From CAZNLL01 sp964573885 (GTDB lineage: Bacteria > Desulfobacterota > DSM-4660 > Desulfatiglandales > Desulfatiglandaceae): DNA of 64,000 nucleotides. The stretch is taken from assembly GCA_964573885.1 (NCBI GenBank), contig CAZNLL010000002.1:1-64000 (forward strand), read 5' to 3'. The position numbers and the translations under genes are program-made. Shown here one piece after another: positions 24,190 through 33,526 of the stretch. The stretch's first letter is position 1. Every line of letters starts with the position of its first letter. Under the pieces are notes generated by a model. It was not told where the DNA came from. It worked only from the letters and a program-made list of their open reading frames with translations, and did no database searches.

Positions 24190-25431
24190 TCAGTCGGCCT
24201 TTGCCCTCAGGAAAGTGGGGTAATCAAGGTTGTCTTTGATGCGGAATTTGCTCAGGATACCCCGCTTTCCCTCGCGGGAGTCCTCATTCCCCGGAGACTG
24301 GGACAGGCCGACACCCCTTCTCTGGAAGGTGGGGGTATCCAAGGCCTCCCCGTGCATCTTCACGGTCCAGGCTTCCTCAGCCTCCTCCGGGGTCAGGTCC
24401 CTGATTTTAACCACATTGCTGTAGTCATTGGCAAGGGTATCCTCCTCATCCCGCATCGGGCCTTCGTCACCGTCAATACCCGTGGCGATCACCGTCACCT
24501 GGATCTCATCCTCCAGGGAATCGTCAAAGACCACGCCCCAGAAGATTTCCGCATCGTCACTGACCTCTCCCTTGATATAGTTGGAGGCCTCGTTGATCTC
24601 TTCCATGGTCAGATCAGAAGGCCCGGTGATATTCATGAGGAGGCCTCTGGCCCCTTCAATGGAGATATCTTCCAGGAGAGGGCTGTTGATGGCCATCTGT
24701 GCCGCCTCAGTGGCACGGTTTTCTCCACTGGCCCTTCCCATGCCCATAATGGAAGTCCCCATTTGTTCCATGACCTTTTTCACGTCAGCAAAATCCAGGT
24801 TGATAAACCCGTTGCTGATGATGAGGTCGGAAATGCCCTTGACCGCCTGGAGCAGCACCTCATCGGCCCTGGCGATCAGGTCCTTGAAGGTGGTGCTTCT
24901 GCTGCCCAGGGCCTTCAACCGCTCGTTGGGGATGATAATGAGGCTGTCCACCTCGCCCTTGAGGGCTTCAATCCCTTGCATGGCCCGCTTCATTCGTTTT
25001 TCCCCTTCAAAACTGAAGGGCTTCGTGACCACGGCCACGGTTAAGGCCCCTTTTTCCCTGGCCTCACGGGCGATAGTGGGTGCCGCACCCGTTCCGGTAC
25101 CTCCACCCATTCCCGCCGTCAAAAACACCATATCAGCGGCATCCACGGCCTCTTTGACCTCCTGGACGCTCTCCTCGGCCGACAGCTTGCCGATTTCCGG
25201 GTCAGCTCCGGCACCCAGCCCCATGGTGACCGATGGACCGAGCTGAATCCTGTAAGAGCAACTGGACCGTTCGAGGTCCTGACAATCCGTGTTGGCGACA
25301 ATGAAATCCACGCCCTTCAACTTATCCCTGATCATGTTGTTGATGGCGTTTCCTCCTGCGCCTCCAATGCCCATGACCTTGATCCTGGCCGTGTGCCTCT
25401 CCCTTTCTTCTACAAACTCAAACTTCATCAT
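24190..25431 (-). CDS. ftsZ: cell division protein FtsZ
   Basis: A 413-residue tubulin-like GTPase that forms the cytokinetic ring. It has the nucleotide signature GMGGGTGTGAAP near residue 106, IGGAGGNAINNM near 22, the synergy (T7) loop NLDFADVKKVM near 206, and a conserved C-terminal peptide reading DNLDYPTFLRAKAD, the FtsA-binding tail. The linker between residues 320 and 395 is longer than in enteric homologues. It is the last dcw gene, 15 bp after ftsA. Confidence 0.98.
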   Translation of the reverse strand: MMKFEFVEERERHTARIKVMGIGGAGGNAINNMIRDKLKGVDFIVANTDCQDLERSSCSYRIQLGPSVTMGLGAGADPEIGKLSAEESVQEVKEAVDAADMVFLTAGMGGGTGTGAAPTIAREAREKGALTVAVVTKPFSFEGEKRMKRAMQGIEALKGEVDSLIIIPNERLKALGSRSTTFKDLIARADEVLLQAVKGISDLIISNGFINLDFADVKKVMEQMGTSIMGMGRASGENRATEAAQMAINSPLLEDISIEGARGLLMNITGPSDLTMEEINEASNYIKGEVSDDAEIFWGVVFDDSLEDEIQVTVIATGIDGDEGPMRDEEDTLANDYSNVVKIRDLTPEEAEEAWTVKMHGEALDTPTFQRRGVGLSQSPGNEDSREGKRGILSKFRIKDNLDYPTFLRAKAD

Positions 25432-25446
25432 GTCCCTCCTTTTTGG

Positions 25447-26670
25447 TTATACAATGTCCTTAAACCATCGTTTCATCCTGTTCATGACCCGGTTAAAGAT
25501 GTTTGTATCCCTTATCCTGAATTTCTCCGCCCGCTTACTCCTCTTGGACCCATAAAGGACGAGCCCCACGGCGGTGGCATACATGGGTTTGTTTACGACC
25601 TCTATGAGTCCTTTGATCCCCTGGGGATAACCCACACGGGCGGGGGAACTGAATATCTGCTCGCCCAGCTCAGTCACCCCGGAGAGTTCCGCGGACCCCC
25701 CGGTCACCACCACCCCTGAGCTGATCCTGTCTTCATAGCCGGCCCGGACAATCTCCCCATAGATGAGGGAGAATATCTCTTCCACCCGGGGCTCCAGGAT
25801 CTCCCCCAGGATCTGGCGGGACAAGACCCTGGGTTTTCTGCCGCCCACACCGGGCACTTCTATGGTCTCCTCCTTGCCAATCATGGATGAAAGGGCACAG
25901 CCGTATTTGATTTTGATTTTTTCCGCCTCCAGCTTGGGTGTCCTCAGGCCCACGGCGATGTCATAGGTCAGGTTATCTCCGCCCAGGGCCAGGACTGAAG
26001 TGTGCTTGATGGCCCCTTTCGAAAAAATGGCCATATCCGTGGTCCCGCCGCCGAAATCAAGAAGGGCCGCACCCAGGTTTTGTTCTTCCTTTGAAAGGAC
26101 CGCCTCACTGGAGGCCAGGGATTCCAGGACAATATCGCACACATCCAGTCCCGCCCTGTTCGCACACTTGATGATGTTCTGTGCAGAAGTCACCGCCCCG
26201 GTGACGATGTGAATCTTGGCCTCCAGGCGTACACCGGACATGCCCAAGGGATCCACAATGCCGTCCTGTTCGTCCACGATAAACTCCTGCACCAGGGTGT
26301 GGATGACCTCGCGGTCCATGGGGATGGCCACGGCGCGGGCCGCCTCGATCACACGGTCGATATCCTTTTTGGTCACCTCCTTTTCTTTGAGGGCGATAAC
26401 CCCGTGGCTGTTAAAGCCCTTAATATGCCCGCCCGCAATGCCCGCATAGACCGAGCTGATCTCACATCCGGCCATGGTCTCCGCTTCCTCCACGGCCTCC
26501 TTGATGGAGTTCACGGTCCGCTCTATATTGATCACCACCCCTTTTCTCAGGCCTTCGGAAGGATGACTTCCTATACCGATGATCTCGACCCCGTCAGGTC
26601 GGGCCTCTCCGACCACGGCACAAATCTTGGTCGTTCCTATATCCAAACCAACAATGATTTCTCCAGACAT
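25447..26670 (-). CDS. ftsA: cell division protein FtsA
   Basis: A 407-residue actin-like protein that anchors FtsZ to the membrane. Seen are the phosphate-1 loop VGLDIGTTKICAVVGE at the start, the SHUCK-type SPGT region around VYAGIAGGHIKGFNSHG, phosphate-2 LLDFGGGTTDMAIF near 205, and the adenosine loop VVVTGGSAELSGV. The C-terminal amphipathic membrane helix is visible as NRMKRWFKDIV. Between ftsQ and ftsZ in the conserved order. Confidence 0.97.
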   Translation of the reverse strand: MSGEIIVGLDIGTTKICAVVGEARPDGVEIIGIGSHPSEGLRKGVVINIERTVNSIKEAVEEAETMAGCEISSVYAGIAGGHIKGFNSHGVIALKEKEVTKKDIDRVIEAARAVAIPMDREVIHTLVQEFIVDEQDGIVDPLGMSGVRLEAKIHIVTGAVTSAQNIIKCANRAGLDVCDIVLESLASSEAVLSKEEQNLGAALLDFGGGTTDMAIFSKGAIKHTSVLALGGDNLTYDIAVGLRTPKLEAEKIKIKYGCALSSMIGKEETIEVPGVGGRKPRVLSRQILGEILEPRVEEIFSLIYGEIVRAGYEDRISSGVVVTGGSAELSGVTELGEQIFSSPARVGYPQGIKGLIEVVNKPMYATAVGLVLYGSKRSKRAEKFRIRDTNIFNRVMNRMKRWFKDIV

Positions 26671-26700
26671 TGCCTTGCATCCTCGGTAGCAGGTTTGCAG

Positions 26701-27522
26701 TTAACCTTCCTTAAAGGAGACCACGGCCCCGTTTTCGTAATTCAGATCAATGCGGGTCACCTCATCCAGCCGGCCAGTCTGCGTCAAATGGGCCGCCACT
26801 TTTTTCAACTCAGTCATTTTCCTGTCCAGTTCGCACCAGGCCAAACGCACCACCGCTCCCAAGTGATTAAAGTAGAGGGAAACCATGTTGTCCGGGCCGA
26901 TATGGATCTCTGAAAGCGCCTCCAGGGACCATTGGCTTTCCTGGTTGTCCAGCACCTGCATCACCTGGAGGGCCCCCCGTAATTGGTTTTGCCTTTCAGG
27001 CCCTCGCTTTGAGAGCCCGGTGATAACGGGGAAATCCATCTCGTCAGCACCGGAAACCTCCTTAAACACCTCCCCCCAACGGTTCACATAGTAGATGCCC
27101 TCTGAAACCAACAGGGCGCAGGGGACCTCCTTTTCTGCATACACAATCAGGGTGTGAGGAAAACGCCTCTCAAGCTTTACGGACCTGACCCAGGGGTGTT
27201 GTTCCATTTTTTTCCTGACCTCTTCCAGGTTCAGCGACAGAAGGCCCATATCACTGGTCAGGCCGCTCAGAAGAATAATTTCCTTTCGTATCTTGTGATC
27301 CACCCCTTCCGCCTTTATCCTTTCCAGTTTCATGTAAGGGGATTGGACGAAGTAGTTGTAGAAGAACAGAAAGGAGACGCTGACTAGGGCGATAAAAATG
27401 AGAAAGAACACTATCTTAAGGAGTCCGGAACCCAGGCGGAAAAACACCCCCAGCAGAGGGATGCGCCCTCCCTTCTTTTTCCTTTTCACAGACTGGTTTT
27501 TCAACAAGGACCGTTTCTTCAT
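26701..27522 (-). CDS. ftsQ: cell division protein FtsQ
   Basis: A 273-residue bitopic divisome protein. It has a basic cytoplasmic tail, one membrane helix (about residues 33-55, IVFFLIFIALVSVSFLFFY), then a POTRA domain (VDHKIRKEIILLSGL, LSLNLEEVRKKMEQHPWVRSVKLERRFPHTLIVYAEKE) and a beta domain. The WVRSVxLxRRFPxTLxVxxxE signature is diagnostic. It bridges cytoplasmic and periplasmic divisome parts. It begins three bases after murB's end. Confidence 0.93.
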   Translation of the reverse strand: MKKRSLLKNQSVKRKKKGGRIPLLGVFFRLGSGLLKIVFFLIFIALVSVSFLFFYNYFVQSPYMKLERIKAEGVDHKIRKEIILLSGLTSDMGLLSLNLEEVRKKMEQHPWVRSVKLERRFPHTLIVYAEKEVPCALLVSEGIYYVNRWGEVFKEVSGADEMDFPVITGLSKRGPERQNQLRGALQVMQVLDNQESQWSLEALSEIHIGPDNMVSLYFNHLGAVVRLAWCELDRKMTELKKVAAHLTQTGRLDEVTRIDLNYENGAVVSFKEG

Positions 27523-27525
27523 CCC

Positions 27526-28437
27526 TTAACTGCCGAGGACCTGAATCTCCGGCTCCAGTTCTATACCCGTTTCTTTCTTCACCCTGTCCATGGCCAAGCG
27601 CATAAGGGCCAGGATGTCCCTTGCCGTGGCATGGGAAATGTTGACGATAAAATTGGCATGTTTTTCGGATATCATGGCCCCGCCGATTCGTTTCCCTTTC
27701 AGGCCCACCCCCTCGATAAGCCGCCCCGCAAAGTCACCCGGCGGGTTTTTAAACACCGATCCGGCGCTTGGCAAATCCAGGGGCTGCGTCGCCTTCTTCT
27801 TCTTCAAATACCGGGAAATCCGTGTCTCCACCCCTTCCCGGGCATCCGGGTCCAGGGTGAAGACACCCTGGACAACAACGCTCGCTTCTTCCAATTCCAG
27901 CTTCCGGTAAGAGAATTTCAATTGAGAGCGATCCATGGTGATCCGTTCACCCGTCCGTGTCAGGACCTGAAGGGACTTGACCCTGTCCCCGATCTCTTCC
28001 CCGAAGGCCCCTGCATTCATGGCGATAGCCCCGCCCACCGTCCCGGGGATCCCGGCGAGAAACTCCAGTCCTCTCAGCCCTCTCCGCCGGCAGCATGAGA
28101 GCAGGTCCGAGAGCCCCAGCCCTCCCCCGGCAGAGATGTGTGTGTCATCTTTCTTGCCTTCCTTAATGGCGGCCAGCGACCCCCGCAGCATGACCATGAC
28201 CCCCTTCAATCCCTCATCAATGATCAGGAGGTTACTGCCCCTGCCCAGGGGCAGATAGGGGATTTCTCCCCGGTTAAGGTATGCCACCACCCGCGCAAGA
28301 TCCTCCAGATCCTTCGCCTCATAAAGGGCCTCCACCGGTCCCCCCACACAAAGGGTGGTATGCTGAGCCATGGGGCTATCGAACCTGATCCTTCCCCGGG
28401 CCAGGGCCCTGAGTTCCTCTCGATGGCTCCTATCCAT
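27526..28437 (-). CDS. murB: UDP-N-acetylenolpyruvoylglucosamine reductase
   Basis: A 303-residue FAD enzyme that reduces UDP-GlcNAc-enolpyruvate to UDP-MurNAc. Motifs are TTLCVGGPVEAL, LPLGRGSNLLI (FAD site), LEFLAGIPGTVGGAIAMNAGAFG, and the catalytic serine/glutamate region LPSAGSVFKNPPGDFAGRLIEGVGLKG, typical of type II MurB without the long insertion. I chose the ATG at 28437, which overlaps murC's end by eight bases; the frame is open upstream inside murC. Confidence 0.95.
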   Translation of the reverse strand: MDRSHREELRALARGRIRFDSPMAQHTTLCVGGPVEALYEAKDLEDLARVVAYLNRGEIPYLPLGRGSNLLIIDEGLKGVMVMLRGSLAAIKEGKKDDTHISAGGGLGLSDLLSCCRRRGLRGLEFLAGIPGTVGGAIAMNAGAFGEEIGDRVKSLQVLTRTGERITMDRSQLKFSYRKLELEEASVVVQGVFTLDPDAREGVETRISRYLKKKKATQPLDLPSAGSVFKNPPGDFAGRLIEGVGLKGKRIGGAMISEKHANFIVNISHATARDILALMRLAMDRVKKETGIELEPEIQVLGS

Positions 28438-29857
28438 GGATCCCGGCCCTTTCCCCCAGCTTGGCCAGGAGGGCCTCGCCCACCTTGTATATGTTTCCTG
28501 CTCCAAGGGTCATTACCACGTCCCCGGATTGGACCGTGGACAACAGCTTAGAAAGGATGCTCGATTCATCCTGGCAAAAGATAACCTCTTTGTGGCCGTG
28601 TTCCTTGATCCCCTGGGCAAGCGACCCGGCACTCACCCCCTCAATGGGGCTTTCCCCTGCCGGGTATATGGGGACCACCACAAGGACGTCCGCCTGGTTA
28701 AAGCTGATTACAAAGCGTTCAAAGAGGGCCCGGGTCCGTGTATAACGATGAGGCTGAAAGGCGACGATCAGGCGCCGCTCCGGCCAGCACTCCTTGGCCG
28801 TCATGAGGGTGGCCAAAATCTCAGTGGGGTGGTGCCCGTAATCATCCAGGACAAGGATATTCTCCTTCTCTCCTCTGATATGAAAACGTCTTGCAAGCCC
28901 TCCCAGATTCCTGAGGCCCTCCTTGATCACCTCCACCTGGATATCCAGTTCAAGACCCACGGCTATGGCCGCCAGGGCGTTCAAGACGTTATGCTCCCCC
29001 GGTATGCCCACCAGGATCCTCCCCAGCGAGGTATTATGATAGAGGGTCTCAAAACTCACCCCGAATTCTTCATTTTCCAGGTCCCTTGCCTGGAGGTCGG
29101 ACTGGGAAGTCATTCCATAGGTGATGTAGCGTTTATTAAGGCGAGGGATGATCCCCTGGATTTCTTCGTTGTCCAGACACAGAATGGCGGTTCCGTAAAA
29201 AGGGACCTTGTTGACGAAACTGACAAAGGTCTCCCGTATGCTCTCCATACTCCCGTAATAATCCAGGTGTTCATGGTCTATATTGGTGACGACCGCTATG
29301 GCCGGGGAGAGGGCCAGAAAGGATCCGTCACTTTCATCGGCCTCTGCTACCAGGATATCCCCTTGACCCAGCTTGGCGTTGGAACCGCCCCATATATCCA
29401 GCCTTCCCCCTATGATGACCGTCGGATCCAGGTTCGCGCACATGAGAATGGAGGCCACCATGGAGGTGGTGGTGGTCTTGCCGTGCGCCCCGGCCACGGC
29501 GATCCCGTATTTGAGGCGCATGAGTTCCGCCAGCATCTCCGCCCTGGGTATTACCGGGATATATCGATCCCTTGCCTCCAGGAGTTCGGGATTATCCGGT
29601 TTCACCGCGGAGGAATAGACAACCACGTCTGAACCCTCTACATGCTCCCTCCTGTGGCCCTTAAAAATACGCCCCCCCAATCGGGCCAACTCCCGGGTCA
29701 CGCGGGAGTCTTTCACATCGGAACCGCTCACCTCGTAGCCGAGGTTGATCAAAAGCTCGGCTATTCCGCTCATCCCGATGCCTCCAATACCCACGAGGTG
29801 GATATGTTTTGTCTTCCAGAACTGCCTCATGGAACCGCCATCTCCAGGATCTTTCAT
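28430..29857 (-). CDS. murC: UDP-N-acetylmuramate--L-alanine ligase
   Basis: A 475-residue Mur ligase adding L-alanine to UDP-MurNAc. It shows HLVGIGGIGMSGIAE (UDP-binding glycine loop), AGAHGKTTTTSMVASIL (ATP P-loop), NIDHEHLDYYGSM (magnesium/carbamylated-lysine region) and DDYGHHPTEILATL, all expected. ATG 29857 forms an ATGA overlap with murG's stop, the preferred start; ATG 29830 is an alternative that would still keep the glycine loop. Confidence 0.96.
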   Translation of the reverse strand: MKDPGDGGSMRQFWKTKHIHLVGIGGIGMSGIAELLINLGYEVSGSDVKDSRVTRELARLGGRIFKGHRREHVEGSDVVVYSSAVKPDNPELLEARDRYIPVIPRAEMLAELMRLKYGIAVAGAHGKTTTTSMVASILMCANLDPTVIIGGRLDIWGGSNAKLGQGDILVAEADESDGSFLALSPAIAVVTNIDHEHLDYYGSMESIRETFVSFVNKVPFYGTAILCLDNEEIQGIIPRLNKRYITYGMTSQSDLQARDLENEEFGVSFETLYHNTSLGRILVGIPGEHNVLNALAAIAVGLELDIQVEVIKEGLRNLGGLARRFHIRGEKENILVLDDYGHHPTEILATLMTAKECWPERRLIVAFQPHRYTRTRALFERFVISFNQADVLVVVPIYPAGESPIEGVSAGSLAQGIKEHGHKEVIFCQDESSILSKLLSTVQSGDVVMTLGAGNIYKVGEALLAKLGERAGIHG

Positions 29858-30978
29858 TTCCCGTTCAGGGCCATCATTCGCTCAACAATGTCCTTAGCCG
29901 CCCCAGGACGACCCATTTGCCGGGCCCTTTCCCCCATTTCTCTCAGGAGGGCCGGGCGCTCCATATATCTGCAGATCGCCCGGGCCAGGGTTTCACCACT
30001 TAAATCCCTTTGGAGAATCATCTCCGCGCCCCCCAGACGGACCAGACTCCGGGCGTTTGACTCCTGATGCTGGTTGGCTGCATAGGGATAGGGGATCAAA
30101 ATGGAAGGTTTTCCCAGGGTCGCCAATTCAAAGACCGTGGTTGCCCCCGCCCTGCTCACCACCATATCGGCCCGGTGATAGGCCCGTTCCATATCCTGGA
30201 TAAAGGGCGTCACCTCTCCTTGAAGTCGTCTTCGGGTGTAATCCGCCATGGCCCTTTGATAGTCCCCTTCTCCGGTCTGATGAATGACTTCCGGTCTTTT
30301 CCCTTCCCCCTCCAGGTGCTCCAGGGCCTCTGTAAAGGCCAGATTTATGGCCCGGGCCCCCTGGCTTCCACCCATGACCAGCACCGTGAAAGGTCCTTTT
30401 TCTTTGTCCAGCGCATCCCGGTCCGAAAAGAGTTCCTCTCTGACCGGGTTTCCCGTGACGCAAACAGAACGGGCCGTGAGATAGGCCCGACTTTCTTCAA
30501 AAGAGATAAAAACCAGGTCCACGAACCTGGCCAACAGGCGGTTGGTGAGGCCGGGGAAGGAATTCTGCTCATGGATGCCCGTCTTGATTCCCAAACACTT
30601 GGCCGCAAGACACATGGGACCGGCCGAATAGCCTCCCACCCCCAGGACAAAACGGGGCCGGTGTGCCCTGAGGATGGACACGGACTGGAGCAGACTCTTG
30701 GGGATCTTCATCATGACCATAAGTCCCTTTTTCCACCCTCTACCCTTAAGCCCTTCCACGTCAATGGAGGCCACCGGATATCCATACCGGGACAGGATCT
30801 CCGCCTCCATCTTCTTCCGGCCCACTACAAAAAGGACTTCCCCTTTCCAGGACCTTCTCTCCAGTTCCCTGGCCACGGCAATGCCCGGGAAAAGATGCCC
30901 CCCAGTGCCTCCACCCGCAATGACCGCTTTTACCGGCCTCGAGGCCTTCGTGCGCTTGTCCTCTCTACCCGTTGCCAT
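29854..30978 (-). CDS. murG: UDP-GlcNAc:lipid I GlcNAc transferase
   Basis: A 374-residue GT-B glycosyltransferase that converts lipid I to lipid II on the inner face of the membrane. VIAGGGTGGHLFPGIAVA at about 19-36 is the N-terminal glycine loop; VMGGSQGARAIN and VVSRAGATTVFELATLGKPSILIPYPYA are the donor-binding motifs. A basic leader of about 15 residues precedes the first strand. Between ftsW and murC. Confidence 0.97.
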   Translation of the reverse strand: MATGREDKRTKASRPVKAVIAGGGTGGHLFPGIAVARELERRSWKGEVLFVVGRKKMEAEILSRYGYPVASIDVEGLKGRGWKKGLMVMMKIPKSLLQSVSILRAHRPRFVLGVGGYSAGPMCLAAKCLGIKTGIHEQNSFPGLTNRLLARFVDLVFISFEESRAYLTARSVCVTGNPVREELFSDRDALDKEKGPFTVLVMGGSQGARAINLAFTEALEHLEGEGKRPEVIHQTGEGDYQRAMADYTRRRLQGEVTPFIQDMERAYHRADMVVSRAGATTVFELATLGKPSILIPYPYAANQHQESNARSLVRLGGAEMILQRDLSGETLARAICRYMERPALLREMGERARQMGRPGAAKDIVERMMALNGK

Positions 30979-30999
30979 GCATCCCCGCCCTCAAACCGG

Positions 31000-32103
31000 T
31001 CAGTTATTTGAAGAGATATTGAGCAAAATCCCCACACCCAGGAGGTTAAAAACCAGCGATGACCCACCGTAACTGATAAAGGGCAGCGATAGGCCCTTGG
31101 TGGGGAGCAGTCCGGTCACCACACCCATATTGACAACCACCTGGAGACCCATAAGGCAGATCAAACCCAGGGCCAGGTAGCTCCGGTAGAGGTCCCGGGC
31201 CCCCAGGGCCACCTTTATCCCGCGAAAAAAGAGGACACCAAAGAGACCCACGATACAGGCCACCCCCAAAAACCCCAACTCCTCGGCGATGATGGAAAAG
31301 ATGAAATCCGTGTGGGACTCGGGCAAATAAAACAACTTCTGTTTACTGTTTCCGAGTCCCGCGCCGAAAAGGCCCCCTGACCCAAAGGCCAGGAAGGAGT
31401 GGATAATTTGAAACCCTATCCCTTTTGGATCCTCCCATGGATTCAGAAAGGCCCACCATCTTTTAACCCGGTAATCGGCCTGCCAGATGAGCCACAGGAC
31501 AACGGGGGCGGATAAGAGGAGCACGGAGACCAGGTGAAAAATCCTGGCGCCCCCCACAAAGAGGAGGACCATGACCCAGCAACCGATGATGACCGCCGTG
31601 CCCAGGTCGGGCTGGCAAACAATGAGGAGCATGAAGATGCTTGCCACCGTCAAATGGGGTAAAAGCCCCCGGGAAAAGATCTCCATGTGAGATCCTTTTT
31701 TGGCCATGGAATAGGCCATGTAGATGACCAGGGAAAGCTTGGCAAATTCAGAAGGCTGAAAAGAAAACCCTGCCCACCTGATCCATCTGGTGGCCCCCCC
31801 CACCTTGTATCCAAATCCTGGGAAAAGGAGGAGTACAAGCAAGCCCAGGCTCATAAGCATTAATGGATAGACCAATTTGCTGTAGAGGATGCAGGGGATG
31901 TTTTTGGCCATGATCATCACTCCGATACCCAGCATGCAAAACACGGCCTGTCGCTTGAGGTAGAAATAGCTGTCCCCCACCCGGTGGGCGGCCAGATGGG
32001 AACTGGCACTGTAAACGCCCACCAAACCCAAGGCCAACAGGAAAAGGACCGGGATAAGAATCATGTAATCGTAATGGGCCCCCACCCCTTTTTTCTCAGC
32101 CAC
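31000..32103 (-). CDS. ftsW: peptidoglycan glycosyltransferase FtsW
   Basis: A 367-residue SEDS-family polytopic protein (about ten helices) that polymerises septal peptidoglycan with its partner FtsI. Family marks are VGVYSASSH near helix 1, WIRWAGFSFQPSEFAKLSLV, the periplasmic GLGNSKQKLFYLPESHTDFIFSIIAEELG containing the essential aspartate region, and GLLPTKGLSLPFISYGGSSL near the end. Its start overlaps murD by eight bases. Confidence 0.96.
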   Translation of the reverse strand: MAEKKGVGAHYDYMILIPVLFLLALGLVGVYSASSHLAAHRVGDSYFYLKRQAVFCMLGIGVMIMAKNIPCILYSKLVYPLMLMSLGLLVLLLFPGFGYKVGGATRWIRWAGFSFQPSEFAKLSLVIYMAYSMAKKGSHMEIFSRGLLPHLTVASIFMLLIVCQPDLGTAVIIGCWVMVLLFVGGARIFHLVSVLLLSAPVVLWLIWQADYRVKRWWAFLNPWEDPKGIGFQIIHSFLAFGSGGLFGAGLGNSKQKLFYLPESHTDFIFSIIAEELGFLGVACIVGLFGVLFFRGIKVALGARDLYRSYLALGLICLMGLQVVVNMGVVTGLLPTKGLSLPFISYGGSSLVFNLLGVGILLNISSNN

Positions 32104-33505
32104 GACTCAACCTCTCCACCGCGGTCTTAAACACCCTGCCCCTGTGTTTGTAGTCCAAAAACATGTCAAAGCTGGAGCATGCCGGGGCCAAAAGAACCGC
32201 ATCCCCCGGGTCTGAAAATGAAAAGGCCGTGTCCACGGCGTGTTCCATATCTTCCGCTTCACAACAGGGCACCAGACCCTCAAAGGCCTGGCACAGAAGC
32301 CTTCGTGCCTCCCCCAGAAAAACAGCCGCCTTGACCCTCCCCCGGGCGGCCTCCACCAGGGGTTCATAGTCCGCTCCCTTGTGGCGGCCTCCTGCTATAA
32401 GCACAAGGGGCTTTTCAAAGCTCAACACCGACTGTACGGCGGCGTCTACGTTTGTGGCCTTGGAATCATTGTAGAATATGACCCCACCCTGTTCTCCCAC
32501 CGCCTCAAGCCGGTGGGGAAGGCCCTTGAATCCGTCAATGGTCTCTTGGATGGTCGAGGGTTCGATGCCCAGGATCCGGCCGGCCAAAACAAGGGGCAGG
32601 AGATTCTCCCGGTTGTGTCTCCCGGGGAGGCCGAAAGATTCCAGAGAAAAAGACCACCGATCCCTGCCGTCCTCCCAGGCCTCCACCTTATTCTCTTCAA
32701 TAAAGGCATCCCTTCCGGGGCCTCTTTGGATCCCGTAACGAAGCACAGAGACCCCTGAAGAGAGACGGACCGAGGCCAGTCTTTCATCTCCATCATTGAG
32801 GATCACATACTGATCCGGGCCCTGGTTCATGAATATCCTCAGCTTGGATTCGACATAAGCTTCGTAGTCCGGATACCGGTCCAGGTGGTCCGGTGAAATG
32901 TTCAAGATCACGGAGATGAAGGGGTTAAAGGTTTCTATGGTATCCAACTGGAAACTGCTCACCTCCACCACCACGAAGTCGGCCCTCTTCTCTTCTCCCA
33001 GATAGGCCATGAGGGGTGTACCGATATTGCCGCCCACAAAGACCTGCTTCCCCGCCCTGCGGAGCAGGTCACCCAGCAGGGTGGTGACCGTGGACTTCCC
33101 ATTGGTGCCGGTTACCGCAATAAGGGGTTCTTCAATAAAGCGGCTGGCCAGTTCCAGTTCCCCCACGACGGGGATGCCGCCTTTGGCTGCGGCCTGAAGT
33201 GGCGCCAGGCTGTAGGGGACTCCGGGGCTTAGGATGATCATGTCCGAAACCAAGAAAGTCTCTTTTCTGTGGCCGCCGCTTTCCACTCTGACCCCCAGCG
33301 CCCTGAGTTCCTCCGAGATCCCGGGGTCAAGCTCTTCCTCGGGCCTGATCTCGCTCACCGTTACCACCCCGCCCTGTCGGGCCACCCACCTCGCCGACCA
33401 GAGCCCTGACAGACCCAGGCCCACTACCAAGACCTTCTTTCCTTGAAAGATTTCCCTTTGTCCGGCGTCTATCCTCAAAGACTGGGCCCCTTTCAAAAAT
33501 AGCAA
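32096..33505 (-). CDS. murD: UDP-N-acetylmuramoylalanine--D-glutamate ligase
   Basis: A 469-residue Mur ligase adding D-glutamate. It has KVLVVGLGLSGLWSARWV near the N-terminus, the P-loop VTGTNGKSTVTTLLGDLL near 127, ILNISPDHLDRYPDYEAYV, GLPHRLEAVGEQGGVIFYNDSKATN and APACSSFDMFLDYKHRG. The start is TTG, with GGAGAGGG several bases upstream. The order mraY-murD-ftsW matches the usual dcw cluster. Confidence 0.96.
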   Translation of the reverse strand: MLFLKGAQSLRIDAGQREIFQGKKVLVVGLGLSGLWSARWVARQGGVVTVSEIRPEEELDPGISEELRALGVRVESGGHRKETFLVSDMIILSPGVPYSLAPLQAAAKGGIPVVGELELASRFIEEPLIAVTGTNGKSTVTTLLGDLLRRAGKQVFVGGNIGTPLMAYLGEEKRADFVVVEVSSFQLDTIETFNPFISVILNISPDHLDRYPDYEAYVESKLRIFMNQGPDQYVILNDGDERLASVRLSSGVSVLRYGIQRGPGRDAFIEENKVEAWEDGRDRWSFSLESFGLPGRHNRENLLPLVLAGRILGIEPSTIQETIDGFKGLPHRLEAVGEQGGVIFYNDSKATNVDAAVQSVLSFEKPLVLIAGGRHKGADYEPLVEAARGRVKAAVFLGEARRLLCQAFEGLVPCCEAEDMEHAVDTAFSFSDPGDAVLLAPACSSFDMFLDYKHRGRVFKTAVERLSRG

Positions 33506-33526
33506 TTCTATCCCTCTCCGCCGGCC